64,000 bases of DNA, taken from Actinoplanes solisilvae. GTDB taxonomy: Bacteria > Actinomycetota > Actinomycetes > Mycobacteriales > Micromonosporaceae. The number at the start of each line of letters is the position of its first letter. Position 1 is the first letter of the stretch. Location of the stretch: positions 62,001-126,000 of the forward strand of contig NZ_RJAC01000010.1 in assembly GCF_003999975.1 (NCBI RefSeq), read 5' to 3'. Position numbers and translations under genes: made by a program. Below, in pieces: positions 58,358 through 64,000 of the stretch. The notes below the pieces were generated by a model, which worked only from the letters and a program-made list of their open reading frames with translations, was not told the DNA's origin and ran no database searches.

Positions 58358-58861
58358 CTAAGCCTTTCCAGGGTTGAGGGTTTCCTCGACGATTACGCTG
58401 GTATCGGACGGCGCCTCGACCACGAAGACGTGGGCGCCCGAGGGAATCGCCTGCTGAGCGCGGGCATAGAGCTTGACCGGCTGGCCACCGAGCACGACGC
58501 GCACCTCGCCGAAGCCCGCGCCGGCCGGAACCGGGGTGACGATCACGCCGAGGGTGCCGACCAGGTCCTGCCGGGTCGGGGTGGCGTCGGTGCGCATGGT
58601 GCGGGCCGACCGCGAGAGCCGCAAAACCAACCAGGCGGCGGGAAAGGCGGCGACCAGCCCGATCGCCGCGGCCGCGCCGGGTGAGCCGATCAGCTCGGCG
58701 GCGATCGCGCCCGCGAACCCGAAAGCCCCCAGGAACCCGGCGGCAACCTCGAGCGAGACCGGCCCGTCGACGCCGAGGTGCAGCAGGTCTCCACCGAGCA
58801 GCGCGAGCGCCAGCACGACGACCCCGACGCCACCGATCACGAGAAAAGTCACTGTCGCCAT
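58358..58861 (-). CDS. NfeD-like membrane protein
   Basis: 167 aa from the ATG at 58859-58861; the frame from 58903 is not preferred. Three or four hydrophobic spans (VTFLVIGGVGVVVLALALLG, VAAGFLGAFGFAGAIAAELI, AAAAIGLVAAFPAAWLVLRL) precede a soluble OB-fold-type tail (TLGVIVTPVPAGAGFGEVRV, then GAHVFVVEAPSDTSVIVEE). It matches the short NfeD partners of flotillins. It ends exactly where the flotillin ATG begins, with the flotillin ribosome site GGAAAGG inside its last codons, so the two are translated together. Confidence 0.85.
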   Translation of the reverse strand: MATVTFLVIGGVGVVVLALALLGGDLLHLGVDGPVSLEVAAGFLGAFGFAGAIAAELIGSPGAAAAIGLVAAFPAAWLVLRLSRSARTMRTDATPTRQDLVGTLGVIVTPVPAGAGFGEVRVVLGGQPVKLYARAQQAIPSGAHVFVVEAPSDTSVIVEETLNPGKA

Positions 58862-58935
58862 CCGCCGCCTCCCCGCCCGAACGACCAGCTCAGCGTAGAT
58901 CAATGACGCCAGTGACCACGTACCCGTCGGCTATT

Positions 58936-58960
58936 GTTACTTCGGCTTTAGCAGTTACTT
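58936..58960 (+). promoter_or_regulatory. direct repeat GTTACTT upstream of the aldo/keto reductase
   Basis: GTTACTT occurs at 58936-58942 and again at 58954-58960, 18 bp apart, in an A/T-rich stretch directly before the GGAGG ribosome site. Two turns of helix apart on the same face fits a direct-repeat operator. No known factor is recognised. Confidence 0.35.
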
Positions 58961-58970
58961 GGAGGATCTC

Positions 58971-59825
58971 ATGGGCATCGAAGCGAGCGGCACCCTCGAG
59001 CTGGGCGGCAAGCCCGTCCACCGGCTCGGGTACGGCGCCATGCGGATCACCGGCCCCGGCATCTGGGGCCCGCCGCGCGACCACGACGGGGCGGTACGGG
59101 TGCTGCGGCGCGCCGTCGAGCTCGGCATCACGTTCATCGACACCGCCGACTCGTACGGCCCGGATGTCTCGGAGGACCTGATCCGCGAGGCCCTGCACGA
59201 CGTCACCGGCTACGGCAACGTCATGATCGCCACGAAGGGCGGCTTCACCCGCAGCGGCCCCGACCAGTGGGCCCCGCTGGGCCGCCGCGAATACCTGCGC
59301 CAATGTCTGCAGATGTCGCTGCGCCGCCTCGGCGTCGACCAGATCGACCTGTGGCAGCTGCACCGCATCGACCCGCGCACCTCACGCGACGAGCAGTTCG
59401 GCACCCTGCTCGAATTCCTCGACGAGGGCCTGGTGCGCCAGGTCGGGCTCTCCGAGGTCAGCGTCGACGACGTCAAGGAGGCCCAGGCGGCCGGCGTCCC
59501 CGTCGCGTCGGTCCAGAACCGCTACAACCTCGGCGACCGCCGCGCCGAGGACCTGGTCGACTACTGCACCGAACAGGGCATCGCCTTCATCCCGTGGGCC
59601 CCGGTCGACGCCGGGAAGCTGGCCCGACCGGGCGGCCCGCTCGAGAAGGTCGCGGCCCACCACCCCGGCGTCACCAGCGGTCAGCTCGCCCTGGCCTGGC
59701 TGCTGCGCCGCTCCCCCGTCATGATGCCGATCCCGGGCACGGCATCGGTCGCCCACCTCGAAGAGAACACGGCCGCGGCCGACGTCACCCTCACCGACGA
59801 CGAGTACGAGCTGCTGACCGTCTAA
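58971..59825 (+). CDS. aldo/keto reductase
   Basis: 284 aa from the ATG at 58971 (GGAGG 6 bases upstream). The TIM-barrel catalytic tetrad is visible: Asp and Tyr in FIDTADSYGPDVSEDLI, Lys in MIATKGGFTRSG and His in DLWQLHRIDP. SVQNRYNLGDRRAEDLVDYC and the NADPH-binding end MPIPGTASVAHLEENTAA are typical. This sub-group (with WGPPRD near the start) includes general carbonyl reductases of about 285 aa. It acts in the cytosol; substrate unknown. It converges on the ADP-ribosylglycohydrolase with a 4-bp overlap. Confidence 0.9.
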   Translation: MGIEASGTLELGGKPVHRLGYGAMRITGPGIWGPPRDHDGAVRVLRRAVELGITFIDTADSYGPDVSEDLIREALHDVTGYGNVMIATKGGFTRSGPDQWAPLGRREYLRQCLQMSLRRLGVDQIDLWQLHRIDPRTSRDEQFGTLLEFLDEGLVRQVGLSEVSVDDVKEAQAAGVPVASVQNRYNLGDRRAEDLVDYCTEQGIAFIPWAPVDAGKLARPGGPLEKVAAHHPGVTSGQLALAWLLRRSPVMMPIPGTASVAHLEENTAAADVTLTDDEYELLTV

Positions 59826-60790
59826 ACCGTCCGCGGGCCGCCCTCCGCCGCCGACCGCGCCAGGTCGATCAGGTCGGCGGCCCGTTTGCGCTCCCACCCG
59901 TGCACAATCAACTGCCATTCTCCCGGTACGGCTTCCGCACCCCAGCGCGCCCCGAGAAACGCGCCGGCGATGGCCGCCACGGTGTCGGTGTCGTTGCCGG
60001 CCCGAACGGCGGCGTACAACGCTTCCCGCAGATCGTGCCCCGGCGTACGGGAGATGGCTGACCACGCGGCCTGCAGGGCGGTCACGACGAACCCGTTGTC
60101 GGGAAAGTGCGATGGCGGGTGCTGTTCGGCGTCGTCGAGCCACCCGGCCCACTGCGCGCGGCGGTCGGCCGGAAGCAGCTCGAGGCCTTCCCGCAGGCCT
60201 TCGAACGTGCCGTCGAGCACCGCCCGCCGCACGGCCGCACACCACAACACACAGGCCTCCCCGGCCAGAGGGTCGAAGTGCGTCAGCTCGCTGACCGCGA
60301 TCGCGGCCTCGGCCATCGCCACCGGATCGTCGAGATAGGCGAGTGCGACCACTCCCGTACGCATCAGGGAGCCGTTGCCCGCACTACGCCCTGTCCGCTG
60401 GTGGAGCACCCGCGCGGCCTCGCGGGTGGCGGCCCCGAGCCCGTCGGTGGCCCGCCCGCCCACCTCACCCAGCACCCGCTTCGTCTGGATGCCGACGTCG
60501 GTCGCGCCCTCGGACAGCCACCGCACGAAATTCTGCGCGATCCGGTCAAGCGCGGCCGGCTTCCGCAGGTCGATCCCGGTCGCCGCGACCTCGGCGATGC
60601 AGACTGACATCTGGGTGTCGTCGCTGTATTCGCCGGGCGCGTAATCGCCGAGCCCGCCACCGGTCATCCGCGGCGCCTCCCCGGCCGGCGGCGGCGCGGC
60701 GAACTCGTACGGAACCCCGAGCGCATCCCCACACGCCGCCCCGAGCAGTACGCCCGCCGCCCTGTCACGCTGCACCGCACTCAACCGCAT
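59822..60790 (-). CDS. ADP-ribosylglycohydrolase family protein
   Basis: 322 aa from the ATG at 60788-60790 (GGAGA five bases upstream); the frame stays open upstream but loses similarity. GVLLGAACGDALGVPYEF, EYSDDTQMSVCIAEVA and the C-terminal AGNDTDTVAAIAGAFLGARW provide the metal-binding Asp/Thr sites of ARH/DraG enzymes, and SAGNGSLMRTG lies between. These enzymes remove ADP-ribose from proteins or small molecules using divalent metal. No ADP-ribosyltransferase gene is nearby, so the substrate is open. Confidence 0.88.
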   Translation of the reverse strand: MRLSAVQRDRAAGVLLGAACGDALGVPYEFAAPPPAGEAPRMTGGGLGDYAPGEYSDDTQMSVCIAEVAATGIDLRKPAALDRIAQNFVRWLSEGATDVGIQTKRVLGEVGGRATDGLGAATREAARVLHQRTGRSAGNGSLMRTGVVALAYLDDPVAMAEAAIAVSELTHFDPLAGEACVLWCAAVRRAVLDGTFEGLREGLELLPADRRAQWAGWLDDAEQHPPSHFPDNGFVVTALQAAWSAISRTPGHDLREALYAAVRAGNDTDTVAAIAGAFLGARWGAEAVPGEWQLIVHGWERKRAADLIDLARSAAEGGPRTV

Positions 60791-61002
60791 CCGTGTCTCC
60801 GATCGTCGCCCTGAGCCGCCGCCCATCGAACAGTCCACCGGCACGGTGGTCAACTCCGCCGGCGGCTTGCGATGACGCGCGGGGATGGCGATGGTTCCTG
60901 GTCTCTGCTCTCCTGACAGCATGCGTCCAGCCTCTACCTCCCGAGCCGCGACGACCCGGTGCCGCCAGTCTGAGCGGCGCCGCGGCATCGCAACGGCTGA
61001 GC

Positions 61003-61032
61003 GGTCAGTCCAGGTCAGTCCAGGTCAGTCCA
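61003..61032. repeat. 10-bp tandem repeat, 3 copies, across a stop codon
   Basis: GGTCAGTCCA repeated three times. On the minus strand each unit reads CTGGACTGAC and contains a TGA, the rightmost of which is the stop of the SMI1/KNR4 gene. A recent slippage event at the gene's 3' end is likely. Confidence 0.85.
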
Positions 61033-61555
61033 GGTCGAAGTCGCTGTCCGGGCGCAGCGCGCGCACGAAGGTCGCGAAATCCGGCGCGAGGGTGGTGATC
61101 CGGTAACCGACCTCCTGATCGACGTGGACGACGCTCGGTTCGCCGTCCGGCCCGCAGGCGCGGTAGTCGAAGGCGATCATGTCGTGGCCCGCGGAGGGGC
61201 AGTCGGCGAAGTACACGCCGATCGCGGGATAGCCCCACTCCTCGACGAGGAAGCGGCTCCCGGTCCGGCCGGCCAGCGAGTAGGGCTTCTCCCGGCCGAT
61301 CCCCATGATCCCGGTGAGGGCGACGTGGTCGTCGGCCCAGGTAGTTCTCGTCGGCGCCGGGCAGCACGTGTTGAGCGGCATCCCGCCGTTCCGCGTCCGC
61401 ATGAGGGCGACATAGGAGCCGGGCAGCCGAAACCCCAGCTCCGCCTCGACCGACGCGATCAGTTCGTCGGTGGGATAGTCGCCGCGATAGGTGTCCGCGT
61501 ACGTGTCGTCGTCCCAGAAGGCGTCCAGGTCCAGATCACCGAAGTGCTCAGTCAC
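61025..61555 (-). CDS. SMI1/KNR4 family protein
   Basis: 176 aa, GTG start. ELIASVEAELGFRLPGSYVA, then LMRTRNGGMP, is the SMI1/KNR4 (SUKH) core, followed by a sheet-rich middle (GIMGIGREKPYSL, WGYPAIGVYFADCP, GHDMIAFDYRACG) and an acidic tail. SUKH proteins are common immunity proteins for polymorphic or contact-dependent toxins, and are also found as orphan binding proteins. No toxin gene is adjacent, so it may be an orphan immunity gene. Its stop codon lies in a decamer repeat. Confidence 0.85.
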   Translation of the reverse strand: MTEHFGDLDLDAFWDDDTYADTYRGDYPTDELIASVEAELGFRLPGSYVALMRTRNGGMPLNTCCPAPTRTTWADDHVALTGIMGIGREKPYSLAGRTGSRFLVEEWGYPAIGVYFADCPSAGHDMIAFDYRACGPDGEPSVVHVDQEVGYRITTLAPDFATFVRALRPDSDFDLD

Positions 61556-61651
61556 ACTGCGACACGTTACTCAGCCCGCACCGCTCGGTAGCCGGGCTCA
61601 TGGGAGACCGCATCGAGCCGGAACGATGGCCGGACGGCTTGGCCGGTGAGG

Positions 61652-62320
61652 TCACTCGTCGAAGGCGAGCAGGTGGCGTTCTCTCGCTCGGGTCAGGTGC
61701 AGGCGCATCGCTGACTCGGCGGCGTCGGGGTCGCCGTCGCGGATGGCCAGGGCCAGGGCTCGATGTTCGTCGTTGGTGACGGCCGTCTGCGAGTAGGGGA
61801 AGTAGCGCCGGTGCAGGTGGAGGTGGGCGTGCAGCCGGACGATCGACTCGCGCAGCAGGGGGCTGGCCGACGCCTGGGCGACCAGGTCGTGCACGTGGGC
61901 GTCCAGGGCCGTGAAGGCGGCGTGCCAGGCGCGGTCCTCGCCGCCCTCGACGGTGCGGGCGGCTTCGACCAGCAGTTCGGCGCGTTGGGCGTCGGTGGCG
62001 CGGGTGGCGGCCCAGCGGGCGGCGGCGCATTCGAGCAGCATTCTCATGTCGAACATGTCGTGGAACTCGGCCAGGGTCAGCAGGGGGCTGACCGTGTAGC
62101 CGGCCAGCGGTCGCTTCCGGACCAGCCCCTCGGACTCCAGGCGAGCCAAGGCTTCCCGTACGGGCGTGGGTGAGACTTCCAGTTCGCGTGCGAGCTGGTC
62201 GATGTTGACGCGGTCGCCCGGCGCGAGGGTGTGTTCGAGGACGGCGGAGCGCAGCGAGTCGTAGACGTCGTCGCCGAGGGTCGACCGCTTCAGGGGCGGC
62301 AGCGACGTAGGGCCGGTCAT
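61652..62320 (-). CDS. GntR-family regulator, FCD type
   Basis: 222 aa from the ATG at 62318-62320 (GAGG 9 bases upstream). The winged HTH (about 12-70) is LGDDVYDSLRSAVLEHTLAP, DRVNIDQLARELEVSPTPVR, then EALARLESEGLVRKRPLAG. The helical FCD domain has the metal/ligand residues in FDMRMLLECAAARWA, AFTALDAHVHDLV and TNDEHRALALAIRDGD. FCD regulators respond to sugar acids and related carboxylates. It is divergent from the binding-protein operon and most likely represses it through the palindrome at 62401-62414. Confidence 0.9.
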   Translation of the reverse strand: MTGPTSLPPLKRSTLGDDVYDSLRSAVLEHTLAPGDRVNIDQLARELEVSPTPVREALARLESEGLVRKRPLAGYTVSPLLTLAEFHDMFDMRMLLECAAARWAATRATDAQRAELLVEAARTVEGGEDRAWHAAFTALDAHVHDLVAQASASPLLRESIVRLHAHLHLHRRYFPYSQTAVTNDEHRALALAIRDGDPDAAESAMRLHLTRARERHLLAFDE

Positions 62321-62362
62321 GGCCACCATCCTCGTGTTTCGCAGGAGTTTCGCAATCGTGTC

Positions 62363-62392
62363 TTGACTGCGGTCGATGTGAGCGGGTACACA
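62363..62392 (+). promoter_or_regulatory. sigma-70-type promoter of the sugar operon
   Basis: -35 TTGACT (62363-62368), 18-base spacer, -10 TACACA (62387-62392, followed by AT). It is the best housekeeping-type promoter in the window. Transcription would begin near 62399, at the edge of the palindromic operator. Confidence 0.65.
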
Positions 62393-62400
62393 ATCGGAAA

Positions 62401-62414
62401 GATCCTATAGGATC
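62401..62414. promoter_or_regulatory. perfect 14-bp palindromic operator (GntR-type)
   Basis: GATCCTATAGGATC is its own reverse complement. It lies just downstream of the -10 box and 25 bp before the lipoprotein ATG, where a bound repressor would block initiation. The core resembles FCD-GntR sites of the form TCCTATAGGA, and the FCD-GntR gene is divergent 81 bp away. Confidence 0.75.
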
Positions 62415-62439
62415 TACGAAGAAGCCGAAAGGAACCCGC

Positions 62440-63492
62440 ATGAAGCGGTCCCCGTTCCTCCGGCTCGGTCTGGGGGCGGCCGCCATCGGCCTGCTCGCCA
62501 CGGCCGGGTGCACCAAGAAGAGCGACAACGAGACGGCCGCCGCCAGCAGTGGCAAGGCGGCCGACCAGGTGAAGGTTGCCCTCGTCCCCGGCGGCGCCCA
62601 CCCCTATTTCCAGCCGTGGAAGACCGCGGCGACCGAGGCGAAGACCGAGCTCAAGCTGGGCGACGCCACCTTCAACGAGACGTCCGGCTGGGATCAGACC
62701 AAGCAGAACGACGTCATCAAGTCACTCGCCGCGCAGGGCTACAACGCGTTCGGCATCTTCGGCGTGGCCCCCGAGAACATCAACTCCACGTTCGAGGATC
62801 TCAAGCGACAGGGGTTCGCGGTCGGCTCGCTGGCGTCCTGCCCGGCCGGTGACGTCAACAAGGCCGACTTCTGCCTTTCCACCGACACGGGGGAGGCCGC
62901 CTACAAGGCCACCAAGGCGGCCATCGAGGCGATCGGCGGCAAGGGCAACCTGGTCCACCTGACCGGCAACAAGGTCGACTCGAACACCCAGCGGCGCATC
63001 GCCGGCGTCGACAAGGCGGTCGGCGAGACCGCCGGGCAGGTCAAGGTGATCCAGGTCGTCACCGACATCGACACCGACCTGCAGACCGCGCAGAAGGCGG
63101 TGGCCGACCTGCTCGCGGCCAAGGGCACCCAGGTCAACGGAATCGTCACCACCGCCTACAACCCGGCGGTCGCAGCCGCCGAGGGCATCCGGCAGTCGAA
63201 GCTGCCGATCAAGCTGATCGCCATCGACGACGACAAGACGATCCTCGACGGCATCAAGGACGGGTCGGTCTCCGGCACCGTGCTGCAGAACCCGGCCGGG
63301 CAGGCGCTCGTGGGGTCGTACGCGCTGTTGAAACTCTCGGAGGGCTGCACGATGGCCAAGCCGGGCGTGGTGGTCGACTCCGGCTCGTTCATCGTCACCA
63401 AGGCCAACGTGGACACCTACGAGACCGACCGTAAGGCCAAGACCGACGAGCTGCGTACGGCGTTCGACGGCCAGTACCTGACCTGCAAGTAG
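62440..63492 (+). CDS. sugar ABC transporter substrate-binding lipoprotein
   Basis: 350 aa, ATG with GAAAGGA 6 bases upstream. The lipoprotein signal RLGLGAAAIGLLATAGC has its lipobox Cys at about 24. The mature part is a periplasmic-binding-protein fold of the type-1 (RbsB/rhamnose-like, Peripla_BP_4) class: VKVALVPGGAHPYFQPWKTA, ALAAQGYNAFGIFGVAPENI-like region, VNGIVTTAYNPAVAAAEGIR and IKLIAIDDDKTILDGIKDGS. It would capture a sugar outside the membrane for an ABC importer, whose permease and ATPase must lie beyond the window. The enolase-superfamily gene follows 8 bp downstream. Confidence 0.88.
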   Translation: MKRSPFLRLGLGAAAIGLLATAGCTKKSDNETAAASSGKAADQVKVALVPGGAHPYFQPWKTAATEAKTELKLGDATFNETSGWDQTKQNDVIKSLAAQGYNAFGIFGVAPENINSTFEDLKRQGFAVGSLASCPAGDVNKADFCLSTDTGEAAYKATKAAIEAIGGKGNLVHLTGNKVDSNTQRRIAGVDKAVGETAGQVKVIQVVTDIDTDLQTAQKAVADLLAAKGTQVNGIVTTAYNPAVAAAEGIRQSKLPIKLIAIDDDKTILDGIKDGSVSGTVLQNPAGQALVGSYALLKLSEGCTMAKPGVVVDSGSFIVTKANVDTYETDRKAKTDELRTAFDGQYLTCK

Positions 63493-63500
63493 GGAGCGCC

Positions 63501-64000
63501 GTGCCCGTCATCACCCACGCCGAGGCGTACCTGATCGATCTCGAGGTCGAGACGGTCCGCACCGACGCCCTTCAGACCTTCGTCAAGCAGGAGACCATCT
63601 TCGTCGAGATCCGCACCGACGACGGCGGCGAGGGCGTCGGCTACAGCTACACGATCGGCACCGGCGGCACCGCGGTGCTGGCCCTGCTCCGCGATTCGCT
63701 GCTGGCGCGGCTGCCGGGGCGCGATCCGGCGCGGGTGGAGGCGATCTGGCGCGACCTGTTCCTGACGACGAAAGCGACCACGGTCGGCGCCATCAGCTCG
63801 CTGGCGCTGGCCGCGGTCGACACCGCGCTGTGGGACTGGCGTTGCCGTGCCGCCGGCCTGCCCCTGTGGGTGCTCGCCGGCGGTGCCAAGGACCGCATTC
63901 CCCTGTACGACACCGAGGGCGGCTGGCTGCACCTGAGCACCGAGGAGCTGGTCAAGGGCGCCGCGCAGAGCCAGGCCGCGGGGTGGCCGGGCATCAAGAT
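63501..64000 (+). CDS. enolase-superfamily sugar-acid dehydratase/racemase (partial)
   Basis: GTG start with AGGGAG upstream, open at the right edge (167 residues present of about 370). The N-terminal capping domain (ITHAEAYLIDLEVETVRTDA, then GGEGVGYSYTIG) and the barrel entry (LALAAVDTALWDWRCRAAGL, PLWVLAGGAKDRIPLYDTEG) are those of the mandelate racemase/muconate lactonising subgroup. The sequence ends at WPGIK, where the KxK catalytic motif would start. Substrates in this group are sugar acids such as fuconate, rhamnonate or galactarate. With a sugar-binding lipoprotein and FCD-GntR it suggests uptake and breakdown of a sugar or sugar acid. Confidence 0.88.
   Translation, partial: MPVITHAEAYLIDLEVETVRTDALQTFVKQETIFVEIRTDDGGEGVGYSYTIGTGGTAVLALLRDSLLARLPGRDPARVEAIWRDLFLTTKATTVGAISSLALAAVDTALWDWRCRAAGLPLWVLAGGAKDRIPLYDTEGGWLHLSTEELVKGAAQSQAAGWPGIK

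Noticed and set aside
61025..61555. SMI1/KNR4 protein as immunity half of a toxin-immunity pair
   Set aside because: No polymorphic-toxin, Rhs or WapA-like gene is adjacent. The flanking genes are an ADP-ribosylglycohydrolase and a GntR regulator.
1..64000. CRISPR arrays, tRNA/rRNA genes, transposases or phage genes
   Set aside because: None seen on reading both strands. The repeats found are short tandem arrays within or beside genes, not spaced direct repeats.

Overview
The window is very G+C-rich, densely packed DNA with GTG/ATG starts, many 4-base ATGA or GTGA stop/start overlaps, and actinobacterial gene families: large LuxR-type (LAL) ATPase regulators, DesK/DesR-like signalling, a Tat-exported hydrolase, MGT glycosyltransferase and FCD-GntR. 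It fits a Micromonosporaceae-type filamentous actinomycete such as Actinoplanes. That placement is inference from gene content, not a database match. I see no rRNA, tRNA, CRISPR array, transposase or phage module.

Layout. 0-6.4 kb: tail of an aldo/keto reductase, a lactonase-type amidohydrolase, and two coupled giant LuxR regulators, one carrying two in-frame tandem repeats. 6.6-20 kb: ordinary metabolic genes (SDR, TetR, a duplicated beta-hydroxyacid-dehydrogenase-like pair, a secreted glycosidase-like protein, CocE/NonD hydrolase, AraC, two alpha/beta hydrolases, PhzF, class I aldolase, APH-type kinase). 20.4-30.4 kb: a compact minus-strand hopanoid operon in the order hpnC-hpnD-hpnE-polyprenyl synthase-shc-[hpnG::ispH fusion]-hpnH-dxs, with a divergent PucR-type regulator. 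It runs from the first MEP-pathway step through FPP, squalene and hopene to adenosyl/ribosylhopane. 32.3-38.3 kb: a PAP2::WS/DGAT fusion, a membrane protein with a 32-bp tandem repeat at its 3' end, a DMT transporter, an SDR and a secreted esterase.

38.3-39.9 kb is a gene graveyard. A LysR remnant and an MFS remnant meet head to head where both 5' ends are missing, and a LuxR remnant follows. 40-44.5 kb: an SDR, then an ABC-2 exporter divergent from a DesK/DesR-like two-component pair. 44.5-52 kb: a tightly coupled minus-strand run of patatin lipase, MGT glycosyltransferase, small membrane protein, membrane-anchored hydrolase, poxvirus-type topoisomerase IB and a 962-aa NACHT (NLR-like) ATPase. 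This run is the best candidate in the window for an uncharacterised multi-gene system.

52-64 kb: a secreted alpha/beta hydrolase convergent with a third giant LuxR regulator, a RibD-like deaminase, a tiny remnant of an FAD/BBE oxidoreductase, a flotillin/NfeD pair, an aldo/keto reductase, an ADP-ribosylglycohydrolase, an SMI1/KNR4 protein with a decamer repeat at its stop codon, and a sugar-uptake/sugar-acid operon. That operon (FCD-GntR, binding lipoprotein, enolase-superfamily dehydratase) has a textbook promoter with a perfect 14-bp palindrome, and it runs off the right edge.
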